Part shown: positions 9,301-15,945 of the stretch, piece by piece
Position numbering within the stretch: the stretch's first letter is position 1
How the letters are laid out: the number at the start of each line of letters is the position of its first letter
Assembly: GCA_001001925.1 (NCBI GenBank)
Contig: LCLH01000017.1
Span: forward strand, 1 to 27,440
Length of the DNA: 27,440 nucleotides
Direction of reading: 5' to 3'
Source: Candidatus Magasanikbacteria bacterium GW2011_GWC2_45_8
Lineage (GTDB): Bacteria; Patescibacteriota; Patescibacteriia; Magasanikbacterales; UBA10146
Translations under genes and position numbers: made by a program
Notes under the pieces: model-generated
The model's database searches: none
What the model saw: only the letters and a program-made list of their open reading frames with translations
What the model was told of the DNA's origin: nothing

Positions 9301-11006
9301 CTCGCGTTGTCCGCGGATTTACGCAATGAAATTTTCACCTGCAAGCGGCGCGTGTCTGGCACCGCGGCAAATTTTTCCGGTGAAACCTCTACGCCGTTCA
9401 CCGCACCTATGGCGCGAACATAAGGCAACGTAACCGGCAAACGCGATAACGTATTTTTAGTAAATGTAACTGACGATTGATAATCGTCTATATTTTTTCC
9501 TGTTGCGGATAAAAGATCACTCCTATATTTCTCCACCACGGTAAAATCTCCTTGATATTGCAAAAATCCGTCCCAAAATGTTTTGCTGTTAAATCCTGCC
9601 GTGTCAGCCAAAATTTCTTTTTTTGTGTGTGTCATGGGCTTTACCAGCGTTTCAACAGGCAACCATTGTTTCTTGGGATACGGAGCTATCGCGGTCTGCA
9701 ATTCTTGATCAGTGGTCGCGGAGTCAAGGTGCATGACGTTGTCTATGTTGCCGCCGCGTTCGTCGTAATCATAAAAAATTTCCGGCACCGTCCATTCCAC
9801 CGCAAGCTGTTTTTCCAAAGAAAAATCCGCTTCTTCAAAACTTTTTCCGGCATTCGCGGACTCAATGGTGTGAACGGGTACTTTATTAAGGTACAATTCC
9901 ACATAAACGGCCTTAGTGTTATCCACGCTCAATAAATTCTGCAATTGTTCAACCGGAAACAGAGCAAACATTTTTTGATACCGTGCGGGAATACCCGCGG
10001 CGCGCATAAGTGACACAGTAAGAGAGCTTGCATCCACATCATTACACACTGTCTCGCGCAAACATCCTACAGCTCCTTTTTTGGCTCCATAATACGGCTC
10101 ATAGCGCACCAAATTGTGCACAAAATTCATTATGGCAACCGGATTATTGTGCAAATCACGCGCAATTTTTTTGATTTCTTCATTTACCGGCGCCTCGTTG
10201 TTGCCCTGCACTTCAGCAAGCACAGGTACCGTCACATCCGCATACGCTGGCGTTATGGTCGCTATATTCTGCAATGCGCGAGACACTTTTTGCCCCACTG
10301 GCACGCTTATGCCGCTTGGAATAAACGACTTTACCTCTATCTTTTCATCATTGGTGCGGAAACCCGCTGGCTGTTTTGGGATACGAGGCTCCCCTATCGG
10401 CACCGCGAGCGGTGAATGTTTTGTATCGTCACTTGATTCAAAAAGTCCAAGCACCGCTCCTTTTGCAGTGTCCCACAAGGAACCAAGTTTCTCACGGAGA
10501 GTCTTTGGTGTTGGGTCAAGACTGTCATGGGTGCTCTCCAGCGAAGCAAGGTAATTGCGTACACGCGCATTGGGAATATCAAATTTGGAAAGTCTGTCTT
10601 TTTCCGACTGAATAAAACGTTTTAAATCTCCCGCAATTCTCTGTTTATTTTCCGGCGTTGTTTCTTTGTCTTCTTTTTGCGCTCGCAAATCTCGCATCAT
10701 GCGCATGTATGAAGGAACACGAAGTTCTTGCGCGGCGCTTGGTGCCGATGCAGCCTGAGGAGTTGAAGGTTCTGTACTTGTTGATTCTGTTGGAGTTTGT
10801 GCCGGCACAGGTGCAGGTGTTTCTTGCCGCACCACGTCTGTTTTCTGTACACGAACCTCTGCGCGCGGCTGTTCACTTGCAGATACTGGCGGCGTGGGCA
10901 CATTAATTTCTGCCGCAAGAGCTGAAAGCGGCGGGTCTACGATAAACAAAAAAGACAAAACAAAAGGGACGATGATTCGTGCGCGCAAAAACATTTTGTG
11001 CATCAT
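6312..11006 (-). CDS. Secreted surface protein with transglutaminase-like domain, LGFP repeats and toxin-like C-terminus
   Basis: 1564 aa. Signal peptide at 1-32 (hydrophobic core, cleavage near ALAA), then a Pro/Thr/Ala-rich linker and a basic helical stretch. Residues about 275-345 match the transglutaminase-like core (VCNDVDASSLTVSLMRAAG, then IPARY), with Cys315 or Cys321 as the possible nucleophile. Beta-rich domains follow to about 900. LGFP repeats, known from envelope-binding proteins, occur near 1132 and 1194 (KKLGFP, GGELGFPDSD). A hydrophobic pre-toxin-like segment (GRMIGEVALIIFP) leads to the tip, about 1435-1564, which has the pattern HPILSN...AGVMRF...SGHMYP seen at C-termini of secreted effectors. 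DNA composition changes sharply near residue 900. Starts at the first of two ATGs (11006, 11003), directly after a leader terminator. The product probably acts on the envelope or on neighbouring cells; toxicity is inference. Confidence 0.88.
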   Translation of the reverse strand: MMHKMFLRARIIVPFVLSFLFIVDPPLSALAAEINVPTPPVSASEQPRAEVRVQKTDVVRQETPAPVPAQTPTESTSTEPSTPQAASAPSAAQELRVPSYMRMMRDLRAQKEDKETTPENKQRIAGDLKRFIQSEKDRLSKFDIPNARVRNYLASLESTHDSLDPTPKTLREKLGSLWDTAKGAVLGLFESSDDTKHSPLAVPIGEPRIPKQPAGFRTNDEKIEVKSFIPSGISVPVGQKVSRALQNIATITPAYADVTVPVLAEVQGNNEAPVNEEIKKIARDLHNNPVAIMNFVHNLVRYEPYYGAKKGAVGCLRETVCNDVDASSLTVSLMRAAGIPARYQKMFALFPVEQLQNLLSVDNTKAVYVELYLNKVPVHTIESANAGKSFEEADFSLEKQLAVEWTVPEIFYDYDERGGNIDNVMHLDSATTDQELQTAIAPYPKKQWLPVETLVKPMTHTKKEILADTAGFNSKTFWDGFLQYQGDFTVVEKYRSDLLSATGKNIDDYQSSVTFTKNTLSRLPVTLPYVRAIGAVNGVEVSPEKFAAVPDTRRLQVKISLRKSADNASVFEKTFFASEVNNKDIQLGYTGATEADNQVIDSYGGIAGTPSALVSLIPYADVPDDYAHYNGSAPVKIGDALVLQFMYTLNGATIYNDEKFSVAGNKEGIVMVFSRVQADPSQDSDSNILLHGETGLAREYLKRSEVESALIAGSLDYSSHIVVSRAVVTENRVLSIQNGVPTTFDFKGLSIDASVFINDYSNRGDYTNHRKDFRLLWGEALSHLEGRLFEDITGLESISTVKGLQYAYGKPADYTIHNITSANENEIDTLQFSTNTKTVMHADVQKGNMIVTPQKPVNKGNWTGVIYVSLDPEWTGTYAIGEQAMQNGGETTMYVASKEVPEVKIAFWNVDVVKEEIVNGIKKWIGYKFVFKDKPKDDLNLACSMLKKRYDVIQTQADWQEKFGPPCAERTEKGYAEAKKEGADEEEAQKQAPIYFGDVQHSFILTTEAIKYYNPSINNEYIGGWVMQSDVLKKVDDYIKQKKSLPQCDRNLSTCDSTWLADGEKLNASFSSIVGTYKQSACETDGWKNCGDHATIYYVPVPTAQNGSVFRAHSDILSKLNGDNDDLSVIKKLGFPLNDETQAADSDNIKDGFWQNFVNGHVYKYKSWGLTWTYYTYGEITKLHSANNGTGGELGFPDSDPKQGAYNNGKVFQKFENEKEIEWDTTLKSDAAKIVAYKKYRCEVYGGEKNLLKLSAIALEGILDTGANTITGVASMLWGAVKSIVNSIFHPVQTYEDVKDILNEVSKLNWEKVKDFLVATGDKVYAETADEINTSFKFGNGGCEARAEYLIGRMIGEVALIIFPASKLKFVSELRVMNKVEDLKVLKIMGEISEETAETLAGLARAGKYKGKPIFGFLTKYSEEAKWYKKPLDYDGFDLGLLAKDGYLKGDLDYGFYSIKKALSDKELFDLSQKGEEIIFVLKQDGTMIVAPRPVGYKLPHPILSNSEAVRSAGVMRFVNKGIVEIENASGHMYPTFESLGDVKSVIKGIDSSITVKIVEHIPK

Positions 11007-11155
11007 ATATTTAAAAACAAAAAAGCCGCGCTAAAAATACGCGGCTTTAATCTTATTTTTTGATTAAAGTAGGTGACAAAGCTCTTTCCCCCTATGTGCA
11101 TAGACGGACTCATACTTTGCGTTGGTCAAGAGGTAAAACCTCTCTATGTATAATA
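11007..11155 (-). ncRNA. Structured leader with terminator/antiterminator (unidentified attenuator or riboswitch)
   Basis: About 145 bases between a TTGACA-containing promoter and the ATG at 11006. In transcript order it can form: a 6-bp hairpin (11043-11029, AGAGGT/ACCTCT); a pairing of GCAAAG with CUUUGU enclosing a small CTAT/ATAG hairpin; an 8-bp AU-rich hairpin (11069-11045, CTTTAATC/GATTAAAG); and a strong terminator (11048-11022). The last two share four bases and so exclude each other, the usual logic of a transcription switch. I compared it by eye with common riboswitch classes and recognise none; a short ACGCAAAG match to c-di-GMP-I is not backed by the rest of the fold. Confidence 0.5.
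11016..11048 (-). terminator. Intrinsic terminator at the end of the leader, just before the 1564-aa ORF
   Basis: Perfect 9-bp stem AAAGCCGCG/CGCGGCTTT (11048-11040 with 11030-11022), 9-base AT-rich loop, followed in the transcript by a U-rich tail. The tail runs to about 10 bases before the start codon, and there is no Shine-Dalgarno site between them. Confidence 0.8.
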
Positions 11156-11184
11156 CTCTAACAGACAATTGATTCTTGTGTCAA
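11156..11184 (-). promoter_or_regulatory. Promoter for the leader and 1564-aa protein unit
   Basis: Consensus -35 TTGACA at 11184-11179. At 17-base spacing the -10 is a poor TTAGAG (11161-11156); a better TATTAT (11155-11150) stands 23 bases away. The -35 is clear and the -10 is uncertain. Confidence 0.45.
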
Positions 11185-11217
11185 GGGTCGCGGATTTTTT
11201 GCGGATTTTTATATCAA

Positions 11218-12154
11218 CTACCTATACCTCCTCCACCGCGCGTAACTCAAAACTCCAGCCAACGCGATAAACGCCAAAAAACCTCCCCACGCAACCGCAA
11301 TTTTATTGCGGTTGATGCCACGAACAGATTGTCCTATGGCTTTCACGCGTACACGCCCCTGTTCCGCAACTTCTCGCACGCTATGTATCGTACGCACTGT
11401 TGTCTCTCGAACATTGCGCGCCGTATCTCCAACATTTTTAATTTTTTCAACGGCTGTTTCAAGCGTATTTTTTGCGCGATCAATTATTGTTGAAGAAGCG
11501 GAGTCGCCACTGCTTTTTGAAATAACAGTTGTAAATTCTTTTGTGGCGGCCGCGTTTGCAGATACACCCTGACCACTCACGGCAGAATTGGACGGCATAA
11601 TATTCAGTGTCAATTTATCGCCTTCTTTTTTTACCTGTACCGTTACTCCATCGCCCGCAAACGCGTTTGCATTTTCAGTGAGCGCTGATGTTGGTGTGGC
11701 GTTGACCGAACCGCTTCCTTGCAAAACTCCGCCGATTGGCGCACTTACACCCACTGGTGCGCTCCCTCCTCCTGATGACGCTACCGGGGCAACAAACGAA
11801 CTTTCACCAATGGTATTCAATATTGAAGAATCAAGAGTTTCTTCTTTACCGTCTAAATCAACTATCGCGGCATGAATAAAGCGACAACTCCCGCGCTTGT
11901 TCTTGCTCTAATTTATCAATTTTAATGATACCAACCTCATCTCCATTATCATAAAATGCAACCGTTGCCCGCACCACAGGATACGCGTTATTAATAATCA
12001 CCGCATAGACCTTAACTGACTCCCCAGGAGCAACAGACTGCTTGGAAAACCAAATACCGCTTGATGGCACAAAACCAACCTCGGTGGCATGCGCACCATA
12101 TGGCACACCTGCCAAAACTACCGCGAAAAAAATTGAAAGAAAAAAACGTTTCAT
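11218..12154 (-). pseudogene. Membrane-anchored CARDB-like surface protein, broken by a frame change
   Basis: Two pieces of one protein lie in different frames. Piece 1 (12154-11858, 98 aa) has a signal peptide (ending GAHA) and the start of a CARDB/Ig-like domain (SVAPGESVKVYAVIINN). Its frame ends in a stop just after QARELS. Piece 2, read from about 11883, continues with FIHAAIVDLDGKEETLDS and runs to 11218: a Gly/Ser/Ala-rich linker, a charged helix, then a C-terminal membrane segment (FLAFIALAGVLSY) and a basic tail. The domain seems to lack the strand between ARELS and IHAAIV, roughly ten residues, so a short deletion of length 2 modulo 3 fits better than a single-base error. It starts 5 bp after the methyltransferase stop, in the same operon. 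No enzymatic role visible. Confidence 0.65.
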
Positions 12155-12159
12155 AAAAT

Positions 12160-12894
12160 TTATTTAACGGCAGTTAAACAAAGTTCAGCACCATGCGCGC
12201 TATCTGTCTTTACGCCGGTTCCTTTGTCATAAAAATCACATCGCGCGCGCTTAAACCCCGCCTCGCGAGCCAAACCGGACAATTCTTCTTTTGTAAACCC
12301 GTGCACATACCGTGTAACATTTTTTTCACGCGTTGCTTTCCACGGAATAAAAAAATCATGCGCGTCAAAATTTTTTTGGATATTTTTCATTTGAACATCC
12401 AACGCGAACTTTTCTCGCGCGTAATCAGAAAACATATTCCACACCGTTACACAGAGCTCGCCTCCTGGTTTCAAAACTCTAAATACCTCCGCGAATGCGG
12501 TCTCTCGCAATTCATTGCTCGGCACATGATGCAAAATCGCAAAACAGAAGACATTAGAAAATAAAGTATCTCTAAACGGCAACGCGGTAATTGAAGCGAC
12601 TCTAAATTTATAATGTGCGGCCCCTTTTCGTTTTATCGCGCGTGAGCGAGCTATCTGTATCAATTTGTTACTCACATCAACTCCCGTATAAGCAATTGAC
12701 TTTTTTGCTAAAAATTCATATACTATGCCATTGCCGCATCCAACATCCAAAACGGTTGCCAGACGCGGTATATCTTTCAAAAAACGCGCGCGGCTGTCTC
12801 TCACACGCGGACGGGAAATATCCCATTCATCCGCAATGATATTGTAGGTATCGCGGACATCCTTTAAAATTTTTTTTGCGAATTTTTTTTCCAT
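12160..12894 (-). CDS. Trm9/ALKBH8-like SAM-dependent tRNA methyltransferase
   Basis: 244 aa class I methyltransferase. The Trm9-like order is visible: an N-terminal YNIIADEWDISRPRV (17-31) like the Y..IA..F..SR start of Trm9, SAM motif I VLDVGCGNG (48-56), motif II YTGVDVS (69-75), ALPF (104-107), AILHHVPS (119-126), RVLKPGG (139-145), VW (151-152), and a C-terminal FFIPW (181-185) plus TRYVHGFTKEEL (194-205), which matches the PW...RYYHL...EL signature. Trm9/TRM112 and ALKBH8 methylate the carboxymethyl group on wobble uridine (cm5U to mcm5U). The gene is divergent from elp3, whose product makes cm5U34, with 2 bp between the two start codons, so context and family agree. Specificity is still inferred; a generic methyltransferase is the alternative. 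A broken surface-protein gene follows after 5 bp. Confidence 0.78.
   Translation of the reverse strand: MEKKFAKKILKDVRDTYNIIADEWDISRPRVRDSRARFLKDIPRLATVLDVGCGNGIVYEFLAKKSIAYTGVDVSNKLIQIARSRAIKRKGAAHYKFRVASITALPFRDTLFSNVFCFAILHHVPSNELRETAFAEVFRVLKPGGELCVTVWNMFSDYAREKFALDVQMKNIQKNFDAHDFFIPWKATREKNVTRYVHGFTKEELSGLAREAGFKRARCDFYDKGTGVKTDSAHGAELCLTAVK
12842..12870 (+). promoter_or_regulatory. Predicted elp3 promoter inside the methyltransferase coding start
   Basis: TTGTAG (12842-12847), 17-base spacer, TAAAAT (12865-12870), placing the transcript start about 20 bases before the ATG at 12897. There is no non-coding room, so a promoter for elp3 must lie inside the divergent gene. Motif match only. 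Confidence 0.4.
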
Positions 12895-12896
12895 AC

Positions 12897-14561
12897 ATGA
12901 AACTTTCTTTAGAACAACAATTGATTATATTAGCGATAGACACGCGCGTTTCTTCCAAAAAACAACTGGATGCGCTCAAACGCTCGTGGGCAAAAAGGCA
13001 TAAGCAATCAATGCCCGATGGGAACACGCTTATCAAGGCTTATCGATTTTTACGTGAAAAAAAACTTGTAGACCGCAACACCGCACTTGAATTGATTTTA
13101 CAAATCCGCGGCGTGCGCACGCTTTCCGGTGTGGCTATTCTTACCGTGCTCACCAAACCGTTTGTGTGCCCGGGAAAATGCACTTACTGCCCCAATGATC
13201 CGGAAATGCCCAAAAGCTACATTAAAGATGAGCCCGCGGCCCAACGTGCGTATTTTAACAAATTTGACCCCTATCAACAAGTCTATACACGCCTTGAGTC
13301 TTTAACCGGCAACGGGCACACCGTAGACAAAGCGGAACTTATTGTAAAAGGAGGCTCATGGAGTGTGTACGCGCGCGATTATAAATACTGGTTTATCAGT
13401 GAATGTTTCCGCGCATGCAATGACTTCCGCCAAGGACGCTCAAGCACTATTAAAGAAACGCGATTGACCAACACGGAAACGGATTTTAGACGCTTGCAAA
13501 AAATACTTCACCGCGAGCAGAAAAAAAACGAAACAGCGCGTTGCAGGATTATTGGATTAACATTGGAAACGCGGCCGGATCTGATTTCTGCGGCGCAAGT
13601 TGCGGAAATGCGAGATCTGGGCACCACGCGGCTAGAAATCGGCGTACAGCATACTGATGAAAACATACAACGCATAACCAAACGCGGACATGGAAACGTG
13701 GAAGTCTACAAAGCTTCGCGCCTCTTGCGTCTCGCCGGTTTCAAACTGGATTATCACCTTATGCCGCAACTGCCGCTTTCCACTCCGCAAAAAGATTTTA
13801 AAATGATCAAAGAAATTTTCAGCAATCCGGAATTTTGTCCAGACATGATTAAAATTTATCCGTGCACGGTGATAGACAAAACAAAATTGTATGAAGACGT
13901 CAAAAAAGGAAAATTCATGCCCTATCCGGATAAAAAACTGGTAGACATGCTCATCCGCGCGAAAAGCGAAATTATTCCAACCTACTGCCGCATCTCACGT
14001 CTTATCCGCGATATTCCCTCTCACCATATTATGGCAGGCAATACCGTCACCAACTTGCGGGAAGTCATACAAAAACAAATGAAAGAACGGGGGTTACGGT
14101 GCAAGTGCTTGCGGTGCAGAGAAGTGGGACACCAGATGAACATTCCTTATAACCCACAATTGTTTATAACCGAGTATCCCGCATCCGGCGGGCGAGAATA
14201 TTTTTTAAGTTTTGAAGATCCGGAGCAACATGTAGTGTACGCGTTTCTGCGCTTGCGCATTGAAAATCAAAAAGAAAATACGGTGTTGCGCGCGCAGATT
14301 GAACGCTATCAACGCACTTTTCCGGCGTATATCCGCGAACTCCATACCTATGGGCATCTTATTTCATTACACAAAAAAACGCGCGGCGCAAAAATCGCCC
14401 AACACAAAGGCTTGGGTAAACAATTGGTGAAAGAGGCGGAAAAAATCTGCCGGAAATACAACGTAAAAAAATTGGCGGTTATATCCGGCATTGGCGTGCG
14501 GGACTATTACCGCTCGCTTGGATTCCGGCTCAAAGAGACATACATGATTAAAAATATGTAA
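12897..14561 (+). CDS. elp3: Elp3-family tRNA uridine(34) carboxymethyltransferase (radical SAM + GNAT)
   Basis: 554 aa from the ATG at 12897; an in-frame TTG at 12876 is unlikely because it would overlap the divergent gene. Elp3 uses acetyl-CoA and S-adenosylmethionine to place a carboxymethyl group on C5 of tRNA wobble uridine. The iron-sulphur cysteines are C91, C95 and C98 (CPGKCTYC), followed by YCPNDPEMPKSY, ELIVKGGSWS, the Elp3-specific WFISECFRACND, and LETRPD. The GNAT-like acetyl-CoA domain occupies about 400-550, with QHKGLGKQLVKEAE and VRDYYRSLGF. Size is normal for bacterial and archaeal Elp3 enzymes, which work without the other Elongator subunits. It sits back to back with a Trm9-like methyltransferase, which suggests that the product is carried on to mcm5U. 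Confidence 0.93.
   Translation: MKLSLEQQLIILAIDTRVSSKKQLDALKRSWAKRHKQSMPDGNTLIKAYRFLREKKLVDRNTALELILQIRGVRTLSGVAILTVLTKPFVCPGKCTYCPNDPEMPKSYIKDEPAAQRAYFNKFDPYQQVYTRLESLTGNGHTVDKAELIVKGGSWSVYARDYKYWFISECFRACNDFRQGRSSTIKETRLTNTETDFRRLQKILHREQKKNETARCRIIGLTLETRPDLISAAQVAEMRDLGTTRLEIGVQHTDENIQRITKRGHGNVEVYKASRLLRLAGFKLDYHLMPQLPLSTPQKDFKMIKEIFSNPEFCPDMIKIYPCTVIDKTKLYEDVKKGKFMPYPDKKLVDMLIRAKSEIIPTYCRISRLIRDIPSHHIMAGNTVTNLREVIQKQMKERGLRCKCLRCREVGHQMNIPYNPQLFITEYPASGGREYFLSFEDPEQHVVYAFLRLRIENQKENTVLRAQIERYQRTFPAYIRELHTYGHLISLHKKTRGAKIAQHKGLGKQLVKEAEKICRKYNVKKLAVISGIGVRDYYRSLGFRLKETYMIKNM
12924..12952 (-). promoter_or_regulatory. Predicted methyltransferase promoter inside the elp3 coding start
   Basis: Perfect -10 TATAAT at 12929-12924 on the minus strand, with a weak GAAACG 17 bases upstream (12952-12947). 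The transcript would start about 25 bases before the ATG at 12894. Motif match only. Confidence 0.4.
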
Positions 14562-14720
14562 AATATTTTCATTTATCCGCTTAAGGTACACACACTTAAA
14601 AAGAAACGGATTTTGTTTTCTCTTTTTTAACAAAAGACAGAGAGGAATTAAAGGGGCGAATTCCGGAAGTCCAAATTTTTTTAGTTTTGTTCGGGATTGC
14701 GGGAACTGAATTTTTTTCCA

Positions 14721-14956
14721 TTAAAAACAAGTACTATAATGGTCTGGCAATTCAAGAAACAAATCATTATGCGACCTCGGTGACCATTTTGATAGGTACG
14801 CTACATAGTGTCCAAGTGTACTATCAACTGAATCCAACGCATAAATAAGACTGGTGAGAATTACACATTCCATGCTGAAATATCGCTTGATGTTGTGTTG
14901 TAACCTAACTATGCAAGTGCTTGTGAGACGCGTGTTGTTCCGCTAAATCCATCAAG
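14721..14956 (-). pseudogene. Remnant of a DNA adenine methyltransferase (D12-like)
   Basis: Two fragments in different frames, read on the minus strand. Fragment 1 (14956-14912) encodes LDGFSGTTRVSQALA, a motif I (SAM binding) of the FxGxxR type. Fragment 2 (about 14878-14721) encodes RYFSMECVILTSLIYALDS and, further on, GHYVAYLSKW then SPRSHNDLFLELP, which resembles the C-terminal part of D12-class N6-adenine methyltransferases. Only about 35 bases separate the fragments, so the large middle part with the catalytic DPPY motif is gone, as is the N-terminus. It touches the 3' end of the broken restriction endonuclease gene, so it was the modification partner. Non-functional. Confidence 0.6.
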
Positions 14957-15686
14957 TTGTCAGAGAATCAAAATATGCAAGGGCATTCTTAGTGTGTGTC
15001 CAAAGACCTCGTTGTAATGCGTTTGCAGATGCACCGCCATAACGAACTTCACAAATGTAACCACCACGCCCATCAACAAACATAAAAATTGGGTGAGACC
15101 TTCCTTTTCCAGTAATTATACTTTCTGTCTCAAGGTCAAATCTTCGGCTTTTCCCAACATAAACAATTCGCCGCGTCGCATCCACGGCTTTTTCATGGTC
15201 AAAAATCATTATGTTACACCGCTGTTTTTTCTCATCATAAATAAGAGGCATAACATTAATCGCACAAAAGTCTACAAATTCTTTTGATTAAAAAATTGCT
15301 TTTATTTGTTTATTGTTTGTAATATCTTTGCCTTGGGTTTCTAGAAAGGGAAACATTTTTTGGTCGCTGTCTGTTGAAAGTTGGAGAGGCCCATCGCCGT
15401 ATGCCTTTAGACTCAAAGGAAATTTAACTTTTGTAATTTCATTGATAATGACAATATCTTCCTCATGTTCCTTCGCTCGAAACAAATCTTTACCAACATG
15501 TATGCTTTTGAAATCATACATAAATTGGTTGATAAATTCAGCCATGCCAATCTCTGCCAAGTCGCCATGTGTCTTGTTTCCGATCAAACGCATCGTAAAA
15601 ATATTTGATAATGTGTTCACTACCAAATGAGGATTCTTACTGGCTAGTAGCTTGAATCTGTTCTTAAAATCATTGTAGGCAGACAT
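14952..15686 (-). pseudogene. Probable type II restriction endonuclease interrupted by an in-frame stop
   Basis: The reading frame from ATG 15686 (MSAYNDF) to 14952 is one 245-codon frame with a single TAA at 15290-15288. Before the stop it has EEDIVI, then FPLSLKAYGDGPLQLSTD, a D...xLK arrangement compatible with a PD-(D/E)xK nuclease core. After the stop it continues as SKEFVDFCAINVMPLIYDE, then GRSHPIFMF, GGYICEVRYGG and ANALQRGLWTHT, typical of type II endonuclease C-termini. Upstream codons in the frame overlap the promoter, so I start at 15686 instead of the TTG at 15755. The frame is otherwise intact, so loss is recent, while the adjacent methyltransferase is heavily eroded. The exact specificity family is not recognised. 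Confidence 0.6.
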
Positions 15687-15743
15687 AAAAACTGTGTGTT
15701 TATATGAAGTATTGGGAAAATATAGTTTTTTTAAGTTTATTTC

Positions 15744-15770
15744 AGTATAGCACAAAATTTACGAAATTGA
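15744..15770 (-). promoter_or_regulatory. Promoter of the restriction endonuclease remnant
   Basis: Extended -10 TGCTATACT (TATACT at 15749-15744), with a weak TTCAAT 16 bases upstream. It would give a leader of about 50 bases before ATG 15686. Confidence 0.4.
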
Positions 15771-15930
15771 AAAAATTGTTAAGCAGATATAAACGAAAAA
15801 TGAAACATCATCCTGCTTAAACAAAATCTAAAATAAGTTAAAATTATGCAATCAACCTCCAACTGTAGTTTGACAGAATGATACATTTTTTGAGAGAGTG
15901 TGGATAATACCCATCGCTCTTTTTCTTTCC

Positions 15931-15937
15931 AAGGAGG
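15931..15937 (+). promoter_or_regulatory. Strong Shine-Dalgarno site
   Basis: AAGGAGG followed by 8 bases and then ATG 15946. It fixes the start of the phosphatidyltransferase gene. Most other genes in the window have no such site. Confidence 0.85.
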
Positions 15938-15945
15938 AATAATCC

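Noticed and set aside
11050..11150. Possible c-di-GMP-I riboswitch because of ACGCAAAG in the leader
   Set aside because: The tetraloop, receptor and the GCAAACC and closing blocks of that class are not found around it; one 8-base match is not enough.
14562..14720. Terminator between elp3 and the restriction remnant
   Set aside because: Only weak imperfect pairings (TTAAG/CTTAA; A-rich with T-rich tracts) were found, so I did not call one.
14596..14721. 41-codon ORF on the minus strand overlapping the methyltransferase remnant stop (TAATG)
   Set aside because: Short, Lys-rich, no family pattern and no ribosome site; probably eroded or non-coding sequence between elp3 and the remnant.
15288..15290. 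Recoded or read-through TAA in the endonuclease gene
   Set aside because: TAA ends other genes here normally (elp3, glyA), and the partner methyltransferase is eroded, so decay is simpler.
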